A DNA stretch of 64,000 nt, taken from the NCBI GenBank assembly GCA_022539475.1, contig VCMS01000075.1, positions 62,001 through 126,000 of the forward strand. The letters run 5' to 3'. The translations under genes and the position numbers were made by a program. Each line of letters starts with the position of its first letter. Positions within the stretch are counted from its first letter, which is position 1. The notes beneath the pieces were generated by a model. It saw nothing but the letters and a program-made list of their open reading frames with translations, was not told the origin of the DNA and ran no database searches. This document shows positions 34,054-45,013 of this stretch, piece by piece. Source of the stretch: Gracilaria domingensis (taxonomy: Eukaryota; Rhodophyta; Florideophyceae; Gracilariales; Gracilariaceae).

Positions 34054-35525
34054 ATGGGTTCTCGACTGACGCAGAATAATATGCCTCGTGTGACTGCCGA
34101 TAGTGCATTCCATCGCCCATCCGGTTCCCACAGGAGCTTCTCTCAGATTGGCTCTCATCCTCTCAGCTCGATGCCCAACAACTCACGTGAGGTCCAAGGA
34201 CCTGACCGTTTTGCATCATGTTCTAACAACAAGGGACTGTCGAGTGATATTTTGCCACGGAACTCAGTCCGAATCCCCAGCGCATCTTGCAAGCGAAGAA
34301 TGAAATCTACTGATCGTCCAGGCTTTCCAACTGGCACTCTTCTTTCTGCGCGAGTAGTTTTCAACCGCTTGTATCAACAACAGCAAGGAAGAAGTGAACC
34401 GTACGATGATGACTATCCGATATATCCAGCTCTTTCCAACTCTATCAAGGACGAATCTCGTAGGTTCTTATACTACAAGCTTGAGCTGCCGAGGGGTAAG
34501 CTCACATTTCGATCCAAACGTTCCCAGTTTTCGACGCAGCTCTCCCAGTTGCAGAAGGAGCTATTAGAATCTTTTCCGATTCTGGGGGCTGCACAGAACA
34601 ATTGGATTCTGGTAGAGTTCGTGGAAGAGGCCGTTCAGCGAGACAAGAAGGCTGTGGGGGAGGCAGCTAAAGCTAAGGAAGCAAAGCAAACCATGAAGAT
34701 GAAGAAAACTGCCGCAAAGAAGGAAGGTTCTGCACAAAACCACGCGAGGGCAACCAGGGAGCACCCACGTACAGCGGAACATGAGATGTATGTAACAAAT
34801 GAACATGATCCAAGCGACGATTTGCGAAACAACTCCGTGCAGCAAACTGGCAATCATCATTTCTCTCGCGGTGCACCGAATCAGCAGGATGAGGAAGAAG
34901 TATTTCAAACAATTTCAACTCCGGGTCAGTTTGCTTCACATGAGTCTGTGCCTCACCAGACTTTTCGTAAGGGTGGGTCCCATTCCTTCAGTGGCGACGA
35001 AGATCAAGGAAGTTTCGGTGATATCGACGTCGTTGACGATGATGAGTACACTAAACAAAACGTAGCCAGTGGTTTGAGCAAAGAGTTTTTGAACTCCCTC
35101 ATCAACCACGATGGAGGCTCTGGGGGGAAGGTTCTGTGCAACAACAACCTACAGAGTGTGACAACAATGGTGGATTTGGTTCAGACCAGAGTGGCCATGG
35201 GCATAGTGTCATGCAGAAAAAGGTGGCAGTTGCCCCTGCAGAGAAGGAGAAGCCGTTAGCGAGGAAGCAACCGAGAGATGCTTGTAGGCATCAGCAGATG
35301 AATGGCAGGAGGCCAAGTGACTCGGTGACGACGCCGCAGGAGGTTGTCCCAATGAAGCGTCCACGTGCAGCCAGGGGAGCCAATGGTGGTAATGAGGCTT
35401 CCCGTCCGAAAGCGCGAAATGAGGGAGCTCGCCTTTTGAAGAAACTGCGAGCAGGAAGAATTCGGAAGGCGACGCGTTCTGGTGCTCCCACGAAGAACGA
35501 TACTCAACCGGCTGTGCAAGATTGA
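34054..35525 (+). pseudogene. Second gene of the CACTA-type pair, unknown function
   Basis: Divergent from the Tnp2 gene, with about 580 bp between their starts. Frame 34054-35259 (401 residues) is Ser/Asn/Gln-rich. Residues about 95-200 are better mixed: SARVVFNRLYQQQQGRSEPY, RFLYYKLELPRGKLTFRSKR and ELLESFPILGAAQNNWILVE. A Lys/Ala-rich helix with many KK and AK pairs follows. Near 35122-35127 there is a run of six G, after which the basic frame to 35525 continues the composition (QQQP..., then KRPRAARGANGGNEASRPKA and an Arg/Lys-rich tail). This looks like a one-base slip at the G run. Such paired proteins (TnpA-like) bind subterminal repeats in CACTA elements; that role is inferred from position only. 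Confidence 0.5.
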
Positions 35526-36439
35526 ATTCATGAAGTGATTCTTGGGTTCCGGTACTTCCCAATGAGTGCTACGACTTCATATGCGTTGTGCACTTCGGCG
35601 TAAGAGAGTGGTTAGGCGTATTCTTCCTTGAATTTCAACGGTGTTCTCCGGCAAAGCTTTCCAAAGTGTCAATGCAACGCTCACCTTCGCCCCCGGGGGT
35701 TCCCATATCTTTTCTTTTGTTGTTTGCTTTGATTGCTGTCTCATTTGATTGGCCTACATGGAACTAGTCGTGGTATGTTTCCGTACTTGTACTGTACCTA
35801 TTTCGACAGAGACGTAGAACACAATGAGCGTTATCTAGGTACTTTCTAGAACCATTAAAGGGCTGGAGTAGGCTAAAGTTCTGATCCTTTATTGCCGCCA
35901 TAGTGGCCAGTGCTCTACTAGATATGGTACGTTTTGGAACAATTAATATCGCACCTTGGTACGCTTTAGGGCAATATAGAACAGAATTCCATCGTTCCAA
36001 TTCTGGACATAGATTGGCCTGATCCTCGGCCCATATATCGACACACTTCTGTACAACTCAATCGTTCTTCATTTGGACGTACTTAGATATATTTATGTTC
36101 TACCAAAATCTCCCCAATTCGAACTTCTCCTGATCTCATTCCTTACCTTTTTTTGGTCTAGATTTCGACCATTTCTTGTTCCATCTCAGTTCTCTAGCTC
36201 TGTCCCTTTCTCTGTAATAATTAGGTAGAGTTTTGAAGATATTTCGGGGAAAGGAGGGAGGCTGATACCGTGTCTGTTTTGGACATCTCTGGTACTGTTA
36301 TTGGCATCATCTATGCGGCCTTTTCATGGTCACATATTGGAGGCACAATTTCGGCCATTCGACGTACTCAGTCTGGACTCTAATTTGCAGAATAAAATGG
36401 CCATTTTATTGGCCTTATATGGTACCATTTTTGTACCTT
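35526..36439. other. Stretch without a recognised gene
   Basis: Spacer between the CACTA-type pair and the piggyBac remnant. Short frames on both strands, AT-rich, with no motif. It may contain the flank of the second piggyBac element, but no TTAA-CCC left end like that at 18104 was found. Confidence 0.3.
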
Positions 36440-36443
36440 CAAT

Positions 36444-37142
36444 TTGCTTATAGGGCTTCAGCGCTGGATAGGCACGGAATCACCACGTCGCACAACGTTG
36501 CATGTTCCTGCAGTCATCGTAGCATATAACTGGTTCATGAATGGCGTAGAACGTTTCGATCAGCTGCGATCTAACATGGCCACAGTACGCCGAGAAAGGG
36601 AAGAGACGATGAGTCTGTTGACGTTTATTCTTGATGCCGGCATCCTGAATAGTCACGCAATACTAAAAGCGATAATCCCACTTGATGATGCAGTTATTGA
36701 TGTTGCAGGTATGAAGAAACGATTCGTTATTCAACTCGTCGAAGAGCATGTGGAATACAAGCAGCGCCCAGCCTCAATTGCTCCAGTAGATTCCGGTGAC
36801 AAACCTCCTACGACCGTTGCAGCGCCACACGTCGTATCTGCATCATGCCATGTTCTGCTCGAAACAGTAGACGGTAAGCGGGTTTATTGCGTTCTGTAGC
36901 GGCTCGTGTGGCAAACTCTTCGAAAGAGCTATAGAAAGTACTGCTGCAGTCATTGCAGAAGAGGTCTCCATGTTAATTGTTTCTCTCTGTATCATTACAA
37001 GGAACAGTTAAGAGAGTCCCGACCAGAAATGTATCAAACCATCTGCTCCGCTGAGCAAGCACTCCATAGCCGATCCCACAGAAACAGGCCAAACAAAGTG
37101 ACAAATACTCTATCTACTGCAAAATTGGTGCACAAATCGTAA
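36444..37142 (+). pseudogene. piggyBac-like transposase, C-terminal part only
   Basis: One frame from 36444 to 37142 with an in-frame TAG at 36897-36899. It contains AVIVAYNWFMNGVERFDQLR, the conserved YN.(F/Y)MNGV(D/E)RFDQ block of piggyBac transposases that includes the last catalytic Asp region, then MSLLTFILDAGILNSHAILK. Beyond the stop lies a Cys/His knuckle, CCSHCRRGLHVNCFSLYHY, the typical cysteine-rich C-terminal domain that binds the element ends. The N-terminal two thirds are absent. Together with the terminus at 38240-38289 it forms the right part of a second piggyBac-like copy. It is not simply the missing half of the 18-20 kb copy, since each keeps only one end. Confidence 0.75.
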
Positions 37143-37144
37143 AA

Positions 37145-37435
37145 CTACTGTTCAATGAACCCCATGTAATGCCCGGTTTTGTCCGTCCAAATCGCTCGTC
37201 TTCCTTGCAATGCACAGTGCGGTATCTGAACTCTATTGCCGCTTCCAAGGAACCCGTATCGCTCGTATATGTAGGCCCTGTAGGCATTCATTCTTGCACG
37301 ACTGCTGAGGTCCGGTGACCTTGGAGGAAACTGCATCATTGTTTTCTCGACTACAAAAGATCCCAACTGTACCCAGTAGCGGGGAGTGCCGCCACATCCG
37401 CTACATGCGACGTCCTCATTATATTGGGTTTGCAC
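37145..37435 (-). CDS. P2X7-ballast-like domain ORF inside the piggyBac remnant
   Basis: A 96-residue frame tail-to-tail with the transposase remnant, 3 bp apart. It carries CSGCGG and then ARMNAYRAYIYERYGFLGSG with NRVQIPHC and GHYMGF. The pattern YR-(x)-YG.LG..NR..IP.C....R....P..G.Y.GF is what I know from the C-terminal ballast domain of animal P2X7 receptors and from free-standing relatives, a zinc-binding fold. The upstream cysteines fit that fold only in part. It may be the end of a longer gene with exons upstream (a minus frame continues at 37351-37539). Its place between the transposase and the right end at 38285 suggests it rides with the element. Recognition is from memory and moderate. 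Confidence 0.4.
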   Translation of the reverse strand: MQTQYNEDVACSGCGGTPRYWVQLGSFVVEKTMMQFPPRSPDLSSRARMNAYRAYIYERYGFLGSGNRVQIPHCALQGRRAIWTDKTGHYMGFIEQ

Positions 37436-38239
37436 AGGAATATTCTGTTCATGGATTTGTTGGCTATGCGCTTCGTTGGCGTGGGAGGGAAGAATTTAAC
37501 CTTTCCTGGATGCATCAGAACTGATGATATTGACAACAAGTGTTACATCCAGTTCATTTTCCATGTCTAGTTGCTGTTCCTTGCGCGAAGGGGCCTGAGT
37601 GGCTTGCATTAGACGAATCATTGCAGGACGACGGAGCTATCTCTCAGTTGTCCATTTCGTGCGAGGTTCGAGTTAGAAGTTTCCTTGCAACTAATAGTTG
37701 CGACCAACAATTTCAGAGCTTTGTATTTGTTTTCGTCCTCAACGGCAGTGTTCTGTGCAAAGTCTGGAATGATATCTGGCAATATGAGTCGTGGAAGCAA
37801 ATGGATAAGAAAGAGCGAGTTATCCCTTTGTTTGGAAAACTGCTGTCTTTGTTTACGACACAAAGCTCTCAATCCAAGCATCACGATATGTGCTTAGCCG
37901 TGGGGAAAAAGTCCTAATGTTGCTTTCAGTCACAACAAAAAAGGGAGACATTCCAAACAGCATAGACGTTAAAGCTCTTAGTGCCGCAACAAACGACGAG
38001 AGAGCATGATGTAAACGTTACCATATACGAGATGGCTGTCGTTCAGAGCGCTCAGTGGGGACAAAAAGATGTCAACAGCTTAAATGGGGAGTGCACGGGC
38101 CGTGCAGCACGGCTGAGAACGGAGGCCGTGCGTAACGTTCACCTTTTCTGCTGTTGGAAACAAACCTGCGTTTCAATCAATACTAACCCGTCCTAGAGCC
38201 ACCCACGTGTATACCATCTTCACTTCTTACTGGTTCTTT
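37436..38239. other. Noncoding right part of the second piggyBac-like copy
   Basis: Overlapping frames at 37540-37917 (plus) and 37618-37884 (minus) have no motif. The sequence lies between the P2X7-like ORF and the element end, so it belongs to the element or to something inserted in it. Confidence 0.35.
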
Positions 38240-38289
38240 CTTATGTCTACTATTGCAGACATAAGAAATTTCAGGTCTAAAAGGGTTAA
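38240..38289 (-). repeat. Right terminus of the second piggyBac-like copy with TTAA
   Basis: Read on the minus strand from 38289 this is TTAA, CCCTTTTAGACCTGAAAT, then an imperfect palindrome cttatgtctgcaatagtaga followed by cataag. It aligns with the left end at 18104-18150 in sequence, order and palindrome, which fixes both as ends of one piggyBac-like family. Confidence 0.8.
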
Positions 38290-38929
38290 TATTCTGCGCA
38301 GCGTCCCTGTCAAACTGACTGCCAACCGGTCAAGGTAATGCTCCAGTTTGTTCTTCCAGTTATCAAGTACGCGCTTTATCGTCTCTTCAATAATCAAAGC
38401 TATCATTCCTTGGAAACTATAGCGGCTGCGCTCTATTAATTTCATCACCATTGAATCCATGAGTCTATCTTCTGCATCTAACAGCTGTTTTTCACGCCCA
38501 TTCTACAATTTAGCCATTTTCTTTACCCTGCCTTCCAATCCTTTCACGCTATCGTTCAGATCGAATTCACGACGCGCCGCAGGAGAACTGTATGGAGGTC
38601 TGTTTGTCTGCCGTCTGAAAGTGTTTTGATTTGCATCATTTGCAGTGTTGCTGCGAGTTGCTTGCTGCTCAAGAGAGCCATCCGTTTGTTGTTCAGAGGT
38701 TCCAGCAGTAGGTAATATCTCTGTCGCTGCAAGACGTATATAATCGCTTAAATTGAAGTTGTAAGTGAGAGAAACCATATTTGACAGAATTTTGTTCTGT
38801 ACATTCATAATCCGGATAGGTAGAATTGACTGTGCGCTTTGGGTAGTATTGCAGCTTATCGTAATTGTCTTTTAAACGAATCGTCTTTAGTTGTCTTTTG
38901 ACTTTCTTTCGCCTAACAGTTATACTCAT
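38290..38929 (-). pseudogene. Fragment of a Harbinger second (myb-like) gene
   Basis: Pieces at 38693-38929, 38503-38808 and 38290-38460 on minus match, in order, the 342-residue protein at 59986-61014: KDNYDKLQYYPKRT against KKKYDKLIYVQKRT, then KILSNMVSLTYNFNLSD against QILAKMVSLTYNTNMDD, and KLIERSRYSFQGMI against KVVEQSRDSIQAMV. At least two shifts or stops separate them. The N-terminus is missing at 38930. The C-terminal end meets the piggyBac TTAA at 38289, so the piggyBac element appears to have inserted into this gene. No transposase of this copy is present. Confidence 0.7.
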
Positions 38930-39832
38930 GATGTACGAATACTCAAATACTCATTTCAGTTGATTTCTGCTCTTTTAAAATGTACAGCAGAACGTTTATG
39001 TCATGGAAGATATAGTTTTAGGTGTTGGTGGTGCGTTTTTTCTCTTTTTTTGGAATGCGGCCGTTGAATTGCTTTCTCAGATTTGGGCTCTAATGCAGGC
39101 CAGAAATAAGAAGCTAGATAAGGTTGCAAAGTACTTGGCATTTCTAACGTTTATTTGGCGATTTTCTGAGAATCAAAAAGTGAAAGTTTAGAGGGTTCTC
39201 TTTCGAAAATTGCCTCCTAATTGTCGTCATTATCTGTAACTAACAAGTACTTGTGTTCCGTATCAGTGTTTACCAGGTTCTCAATTTGCAAAATGTAGCG
39301 CTTTATTTTTCCATTAAGCGTTTAAATTTGTTGCAGTTCGCAATATTAAGAACAACAGTTCTTTATCGCCTTTTCTGACCTTTAAGAGCTAATCACATTG
39401 CTGGTAGAATTACTTTCCTGTAATTTCAGTAGGCAGATTTGTAGATTGCATGAACCAATAGAGTCGTATTGAGAAATATAACTTGACAGCATAGTCCGTT
39501 TGAGCCAAAAACGAAGAAACAGCTCTGTTTCGAAGATAATGTTTAAACGCCAACTAAAAAGTCAACTTCATTTTATTTTGTTTTAATGTGACCAGGCGCC
39601 ATGATTGATGTATCTCCCGTTCCAGTTAGCCGTTTTGTTTCATTCAAACGCATTTCGAAACCTTTTCGTCTCTTCTCAAGAGAAGGTTTTGACTGTCAAA
39701 AGAAGTTTTTACAATGTTTTGGCTTATATCTCAGTTCCACCAAAAAGGTGATAAGGTACTCTTGTTTTTGAAGTCTACCCATATTCCGTTCAAGTGCTTT
39801 TGACGTTTTGCATGAAATCAGAACGGAGGGTG
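38930..39832. other. Stretch without a recognised gene
   Basis: AT-rich left flank of the old copia element. A 62-residue plus frame at 39003-39191 is not convincing. No terminal repeats seen. Confidence 0.3.
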
Positions 39833-39837
39833 CATCC

Positions 39838-39933
39838 TGTCAATCAGCATTACAGTAGCGACTAGCCAGCACAAAAGACCGGAATCGTAGAGATCACGAG
39901 TAGAGAAGACGAACCAGAGTTCTCTCTCTCACA
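39838..39933 (+). repeat. 5' LTR of the old copia element
   Basis: Begins TGTCAATCAG and ends CTCTCACA, flanked left by CATCC and right by the primer site GGTTATGGGCC at 39934. About 96 bp, very short for copia. Confidence 0.65.
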
Positions 39934-40037
39934 GGTTATGGGCCAAACGCGATAGCAAGTAACCTGCTCACTCATCATCTACCACCCCATCCTCTCTAAG
40001 CCACACGACGGAGGCCTATTCACGTCTAACCCGTCGT

Positions 40038-43000
40038 TTGCGACGGGAAGATACTCGTCTCTCCAACGAGATAACACACGAACTTTACGATCAAGCCATT
40101 CGTACCGCTAACGACCACCACCAACCCCGCGACACAACACAGCACCACAATACAATGAATCAGAAACAACCTCATTCCACATCACCCACTCTTCCAAAGC
40201 TCAACCCCACCAACTACTCGTACTGGCAGTTCTCTCTACGCAACCTAGCCGCAAAACTTGATGCCACAAAACACATAACCGGCAACCCACCTATTCCAAT
40301 GGACCGAGCGGAACGTAAATCATACATATACAAAAAAAACCACACTTATCGACGCAATCATGACTAGAGTACCTCCTGAAATCTTATGTCAAATCTTCGA
40401 ACCAGACGACGACCCCACCACATTTGAACTGCTTGACGTGTAATTACACAAGTCAACAGAACCACAAAAGAAGAACACGCCTTCCTTAAAACAGAGGCTG
40501 AAAGATTACATTTTGAAGAAGACGCAAAAGTAGACGACTATATTAAAGCCCACCGGGGAGTACGGGAAAAGATGCTAGCCGCCAAGAACCGGGACATCAA
40601 AGACCAAACTACCACAGTCGACACTCTCATAGCCGGACTCAAACATCATCCGCCACTATCCAATATTGTGTTCCAGTTTGTTTCTCAAAAGCCAACCACA
40701 GTGCAGGAGTTCACACGAAAGTTCAAGGAGCTTTACAACTACTCACAAAATATAGCAAAGGCATTCTCCAGCACTCAACTGCCACCACCAATCACCGGGG
40801 ACTACGGTCGTTACATCGATCAGTGCCGACGATACCGGAATTACAAGCCCCCCAAGAAAACGCCCACCATTTACCGACAAACCATGCTATTTTCATTTAT
40901 CACTACTACAAGCGTATTATCGGCCACCATTGCAGCACATAGATGCACAATGTCGCGACCCACGACATCCCAAGCACAACCGCCCCCAGCTAATCTGGCA
41001 TTGAACTCCTGGGCTTATCAGCCAGTCCATCCCCCGTACCATCAGTACCAGTATCAGATGCATCCAGCACAGCTCCAGCCACCCCCCCACCAGTCGATGT
41101 CACGTCAGAGACAGACACGGAAAGCACGGGTACTTACATCCTAGACAGTGGAGCACATCCTTCATATATCACGACACCCACTCACACAATGACACTGCCT
41201 TCATTCCTAACACTGACTCACACTGCAACGGAACAGCAGACCAAGTGCACGCCCCATGGAACGCTGCACATCCGCCCGCTCAAGAATAAGCACACAATCA
41301 AAACGTATGCATTGGCAAACAGCCACATCAAACAGAACCTCCTCTCAGTACATGACCTGGCCAGCTGCTATGGCCTAGTGAAATTTATAGCCAAACAAGG
41401 TTACATTGTCACACAAGACAAACACCACCAACGGTCATTTCCAAAGCACAATGGAGGAATCATCGATACGAAATTACGGGTACAGTCCTATAAAAACCCA
41501 ATGCTCTTACAGCACGAACTATTCCGCGTAAAACTCCAGGAGCAAAACGACCCACACCCATAATCACACCCACCAACCGCGTCAAGAATCCAAGACAAAC
41601 TCGCCTCCCAATTTCGAGTCAGCCCAAATCAGCCCCATCCCCCACACCAATACACAAGCTTACCAATCCCATCATTCCACCAACAAGATCAAACATACAA
41701 CTTCAAACTCACAACTGGCACATTCGAATAAACCATGCCAATCCGACAAAACTTGCGTTCAGGGCAAAACACCGCCTTATTATAGGCATGCCTTCCAAGC
41801 TCGCACCAGATACCATTCTCACATGCATAGCATGCAATGCTGCCAAGCTCCACCCAGCACCCTACCGTCCTAAAACACACAATTATCCCACCGCGGCCTA
41901 CATCAGCTCAGACACATGCGGGCCTTTCTTCCCCACATCAACTCATGGAAACAACCACATACTGACACTCATCTGTGCCACAAGCCGCTTCGCGTTTGCG
42001 CATTTCGTCAAAGACTGGAAGGATATCTCACCTTACATCAACACGACATTGCACCACATCAGACAACGTACGCAACATCCGCTTAGAGACTTTTGTACAG
42101 ACAATGCCAAGGAATACACGTCCAAAACAATACACGCAATCTACAACAAACACAAAGTTCCCCACCATCTGCGTACCCCATATCAACCGCAGGAAAACGC
42201 AATTGCAGAACGATTCAATCGCACAGTCCTAGAATCCGCACGTGCGCTACTGACGGCAGCCAGACTCCCAGACATACACTGGGAGGACGCAGCCAGAGAT
42301 ACAATATTCAAGTACAACCTCCTTTAATATACCAGTATCAATACGTCACCGTATTACATGTGGTACGGATCCAAACCCAGAATAAGACACGTCTTTGTGT
42401 TTGGCCAACCAGGAGTAATACCCGTCTATGCTCCCAAGAACAAACTGCAACCGCGATCACACCCCGCTCGATATATGTACGGTAACTCGCACACCCACGT
42501 CACCGTTCTCAATCTCCACAATAACCAGTACCGACAAATTCCAGCAACGGACTTCCGACCATGCCACAGCACAACAAACCCAACGATATCTCTAGCTCAA
42601 GCGCTCAAAGTCAAAACACAAGTACCCCAGACACTGCCATTCAGAATCGAAATTAAAACCCCTCCGCCGAAAAACTTAAAACAGGCCAGACAGTACACAC
42701 ACGCATTGCTGTGGAAAGAAGCACATGGCACAGAACTTCGGAACGTAGACCAGTACAACAGCATCAAATGGCTGGATAAATCATTTGTGCGCCCATCAGA
42801 AGCGGTCATACCCATGATGATGCTATCTCGCTACAAGCGTTCAGCAGAAGGAGCTATCACGTAGCGTAAAGCTCGGTGTAACCTCCGCGGCGACCTGATC
42901 AAACCAGGCCTACATTTTAAGCCCGAACATCGCACATTGTATACAGCAGATCGCACTACCCAATGCATGTTACTCGCGCTTCACGCAATCCACCAATATC

Positions 43001-43533
43001 CTATAGAGCATTTCGATATCAAATCAGGGTCCCTACACGAAACATACCAAAATGACAAACCTGTATATGTCCAACAAATGACAACTTTTGACGATCATTA
43101 CAACCATAAAGGACGCTACGTGCTACTCACCGGCAACCTCTACGGATCCCCTCCAGACGCATACTATTACAACCATGGATTTCAGAAGTTTCTAGCAGCT
43201 CTCCAGTTCAAACCATTCGAACACGATCCATGCCTATACACCAAAACAACGGACAAAGGATGCACAGTGGTTAACACTACAATCGACGACTTTCTAGTAC
43301 TGGCGTCAAACACAGAACTGATCGATGACCTTCACAAACAGTTACTTACCAAGTACAACATCAAACGCTTCCGCAGACCAACACGCTTCCTTAACTGTTC
43401 CCTCAGATACACGCAGAAAGGTCATATCCACGTCTCACAGCCAAATGCAATCGATGCAATACTAGTACAAACAAAAATGGGCCAATGCAACCCGACATGT
43501 ACTCCATACAACAACCTTAAACCACTTGATTAA
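40038..43533 (+). pseudogene. Old copia gag-pol: gag, protease, integrase, RT (fossil)
   Basis: Gag-like frames run from 40038 to about 41130, with KLNPTNYSYWQFSLRNLAAK as the copia gag signature. The protease carries YILDSGAHPSYIT near 41143. The integrase at 41788-42327 shows SSDTCGPF, FCTDNAKEYTS and PQENAIAERFNRT, the D-D-E residues, after a Cys-x2-Cys knuckle. RT spans about 42358-43533, with YQNDKPVYVQQ, LYGSPPDAYYYN and the active-site region TIDDFLVLAS. Many breaks; a fossil. The RT region is cut at 43599 by the Harbinger element, and the rest follows right of 46125. Confidence 0.75.
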
Positions 43534-43835
43534 CAAGACGCAACAACTTTTCTGAAAAAAACGAAACCATCCGAGTTCAGACAAATATTGGGCGAGATTG
43601 GGGTCTGCCAAGAAAGGAGAGAATGACAGAGTGATAAACTACGGCCAATTAGAAGGCTCGTATAGACATCGAAGATAACGAGATGGTCAGTCTAGAGCGG
43701 GAGTTGCAACCCCGCTTCAGAACGACAAATGTCGTTCTGACGAAAGAATGAAGCAAAATACCTTCTTTATGGCATGAAGTTTCCGACGTCGTCGTCACCG
43801 TTTCTCTCGATAGCCAACGCTGCGAACTTTCCATC

Positions 43836-45013
43836 ATGAACACTGCAATACTAGGCCTCGTGGTTCTATATCATGGCGCCCTCATTTCTCGTTTGGCATC
43901 TATACCGATCTTGTTCCCCCCGTCGCCATCTCGAAGGCGTGTATCAAAGACAAGGAAATACAGACGTGTTGCACTTATCTGCCCCATTCGAAGCACTCTC
44001 TCAAGACCGTGGTTTCAATTGCTCTCTTGCGAAACGGAGGAAGATTTTGTTACAGCGGTGAACATAACAAAGCCTGCGCTTACAAATGTATTTCTTCCGG
44101 CGTTCATTGCAGTTTTGAATAACACAAGAACCTCACCTTACCGAAGAACAAACTCTCCTCAAGGACGGAAACCCTTCCTCATGCAATCGACCTTCTTGGA
44201 ATGGCACTGTGATATGTTCGAAGCGGAGACACACTCTATTCTCTGTGTCCCATTTTCGGTATAGTTCCGTCATCGATGAGCGATTGGCTAAACCTTGCTC
44301 TCAATACGCTGTTCGAAGTTCTGAAATCCAATGTTATACGCGAAGCTCGGATTGAGTGGCCAACGTGCGCGGAGATGGAGGCTTTATCGCATCTCCTAGC
44401 TCAACCACGACCGTTTACAGCACAATAACTCGATGGCGTGTTTGCTGTAAATGATGGGGCACGCATCGGATTTTCTCCGCCCGAAGAGAGCAGAGTACAG
44501 ATTGCGTTCTACAATGGGTTCACAGGGAAAGTGGAGGTCGTGAACTTGTTTGTGTGGAACTTCGGTGGAAAACTAGTGCACGCTGCTGTTAATTACCCTG
44601 GTGCGGTTCATGACTCTAAACTCGCTGGAATCTCTAGACTGTATTGGCCCAGGTTATCGGAGGAAATGACACCAAAGCCATACAGAATTCTGGGCGATTC
44701 GGCGTTCGCCAACAATTTAAGCGCAACTAGTGGAAAGCTCGTAAAAGCACGGAAGGTCAATGAGATCTACATTCCAAAGTCGCCCGAACAAGATGCTATA
44801 GACATGATTCTACAACGAATATACCCCTCACGGAGACAGACTGCTGGGTGGGAAGTTCGTGCGATACGAGCTCCGTTACGTCGTTTATCGAGGAAACTCC
44901 CCACTGATTCCTGGCAGCGGCTCCGAATCATCGCAATATGCGCTCACCTCGTGAATTTTAAGACCCGGACTATAGGCCATAATCAGATCCGGACTGTTTA
45001 TCAGACATATTAG
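43836..45013 (+). pseudogene. Harbinger transposase (DDE_Tnp_4 type), copy 2, broken
   Basis: Frame 44438-45013 gives the catalytic core: FAVNDGARIGF (first Asp), VNLFVWNFGGKLVHAAVNYP, GAVHDSKLAGISRLYWP (second Asp), YRILGDSAFANN and RRQTAGWEVRAIRAPLRRL. In copy 3 the last block reads AEWG with the catalytic Glu; here the order is AGWE, so that Glu is displaced. The frame extends left to about 44240 through an in-frame TAA at 44426-44428, and the N-terminal half (43836-44264) is in another frame, so at least one shift lies near 44170-44240. Dead copy. Confidence 0.8.

Noticed and set aside
29394-35890. CACTACA at 29394 and an inverse-like CACTAT at 35886 as ends of the CACTA element.
   Set aside because: Similarity stops after five or six bases and there is no 3-bp duplication.
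2448-36899. Possible non-standard genetic code: many genes have in-frame TAA or TAG without frameshift (2817, 9754, 9985, 21462, 24258, 24675, 36897), some where Gln would fit.
   Set aside because: Long frames such as the LINE (800 codons) and the CACTA transposase core (733 codons) contain no internal TAA or TAG, and stops in Harbinger copy 1 fall at Tyr, Trp and Gly positions. Ordinary pseudogene decay explains the data.
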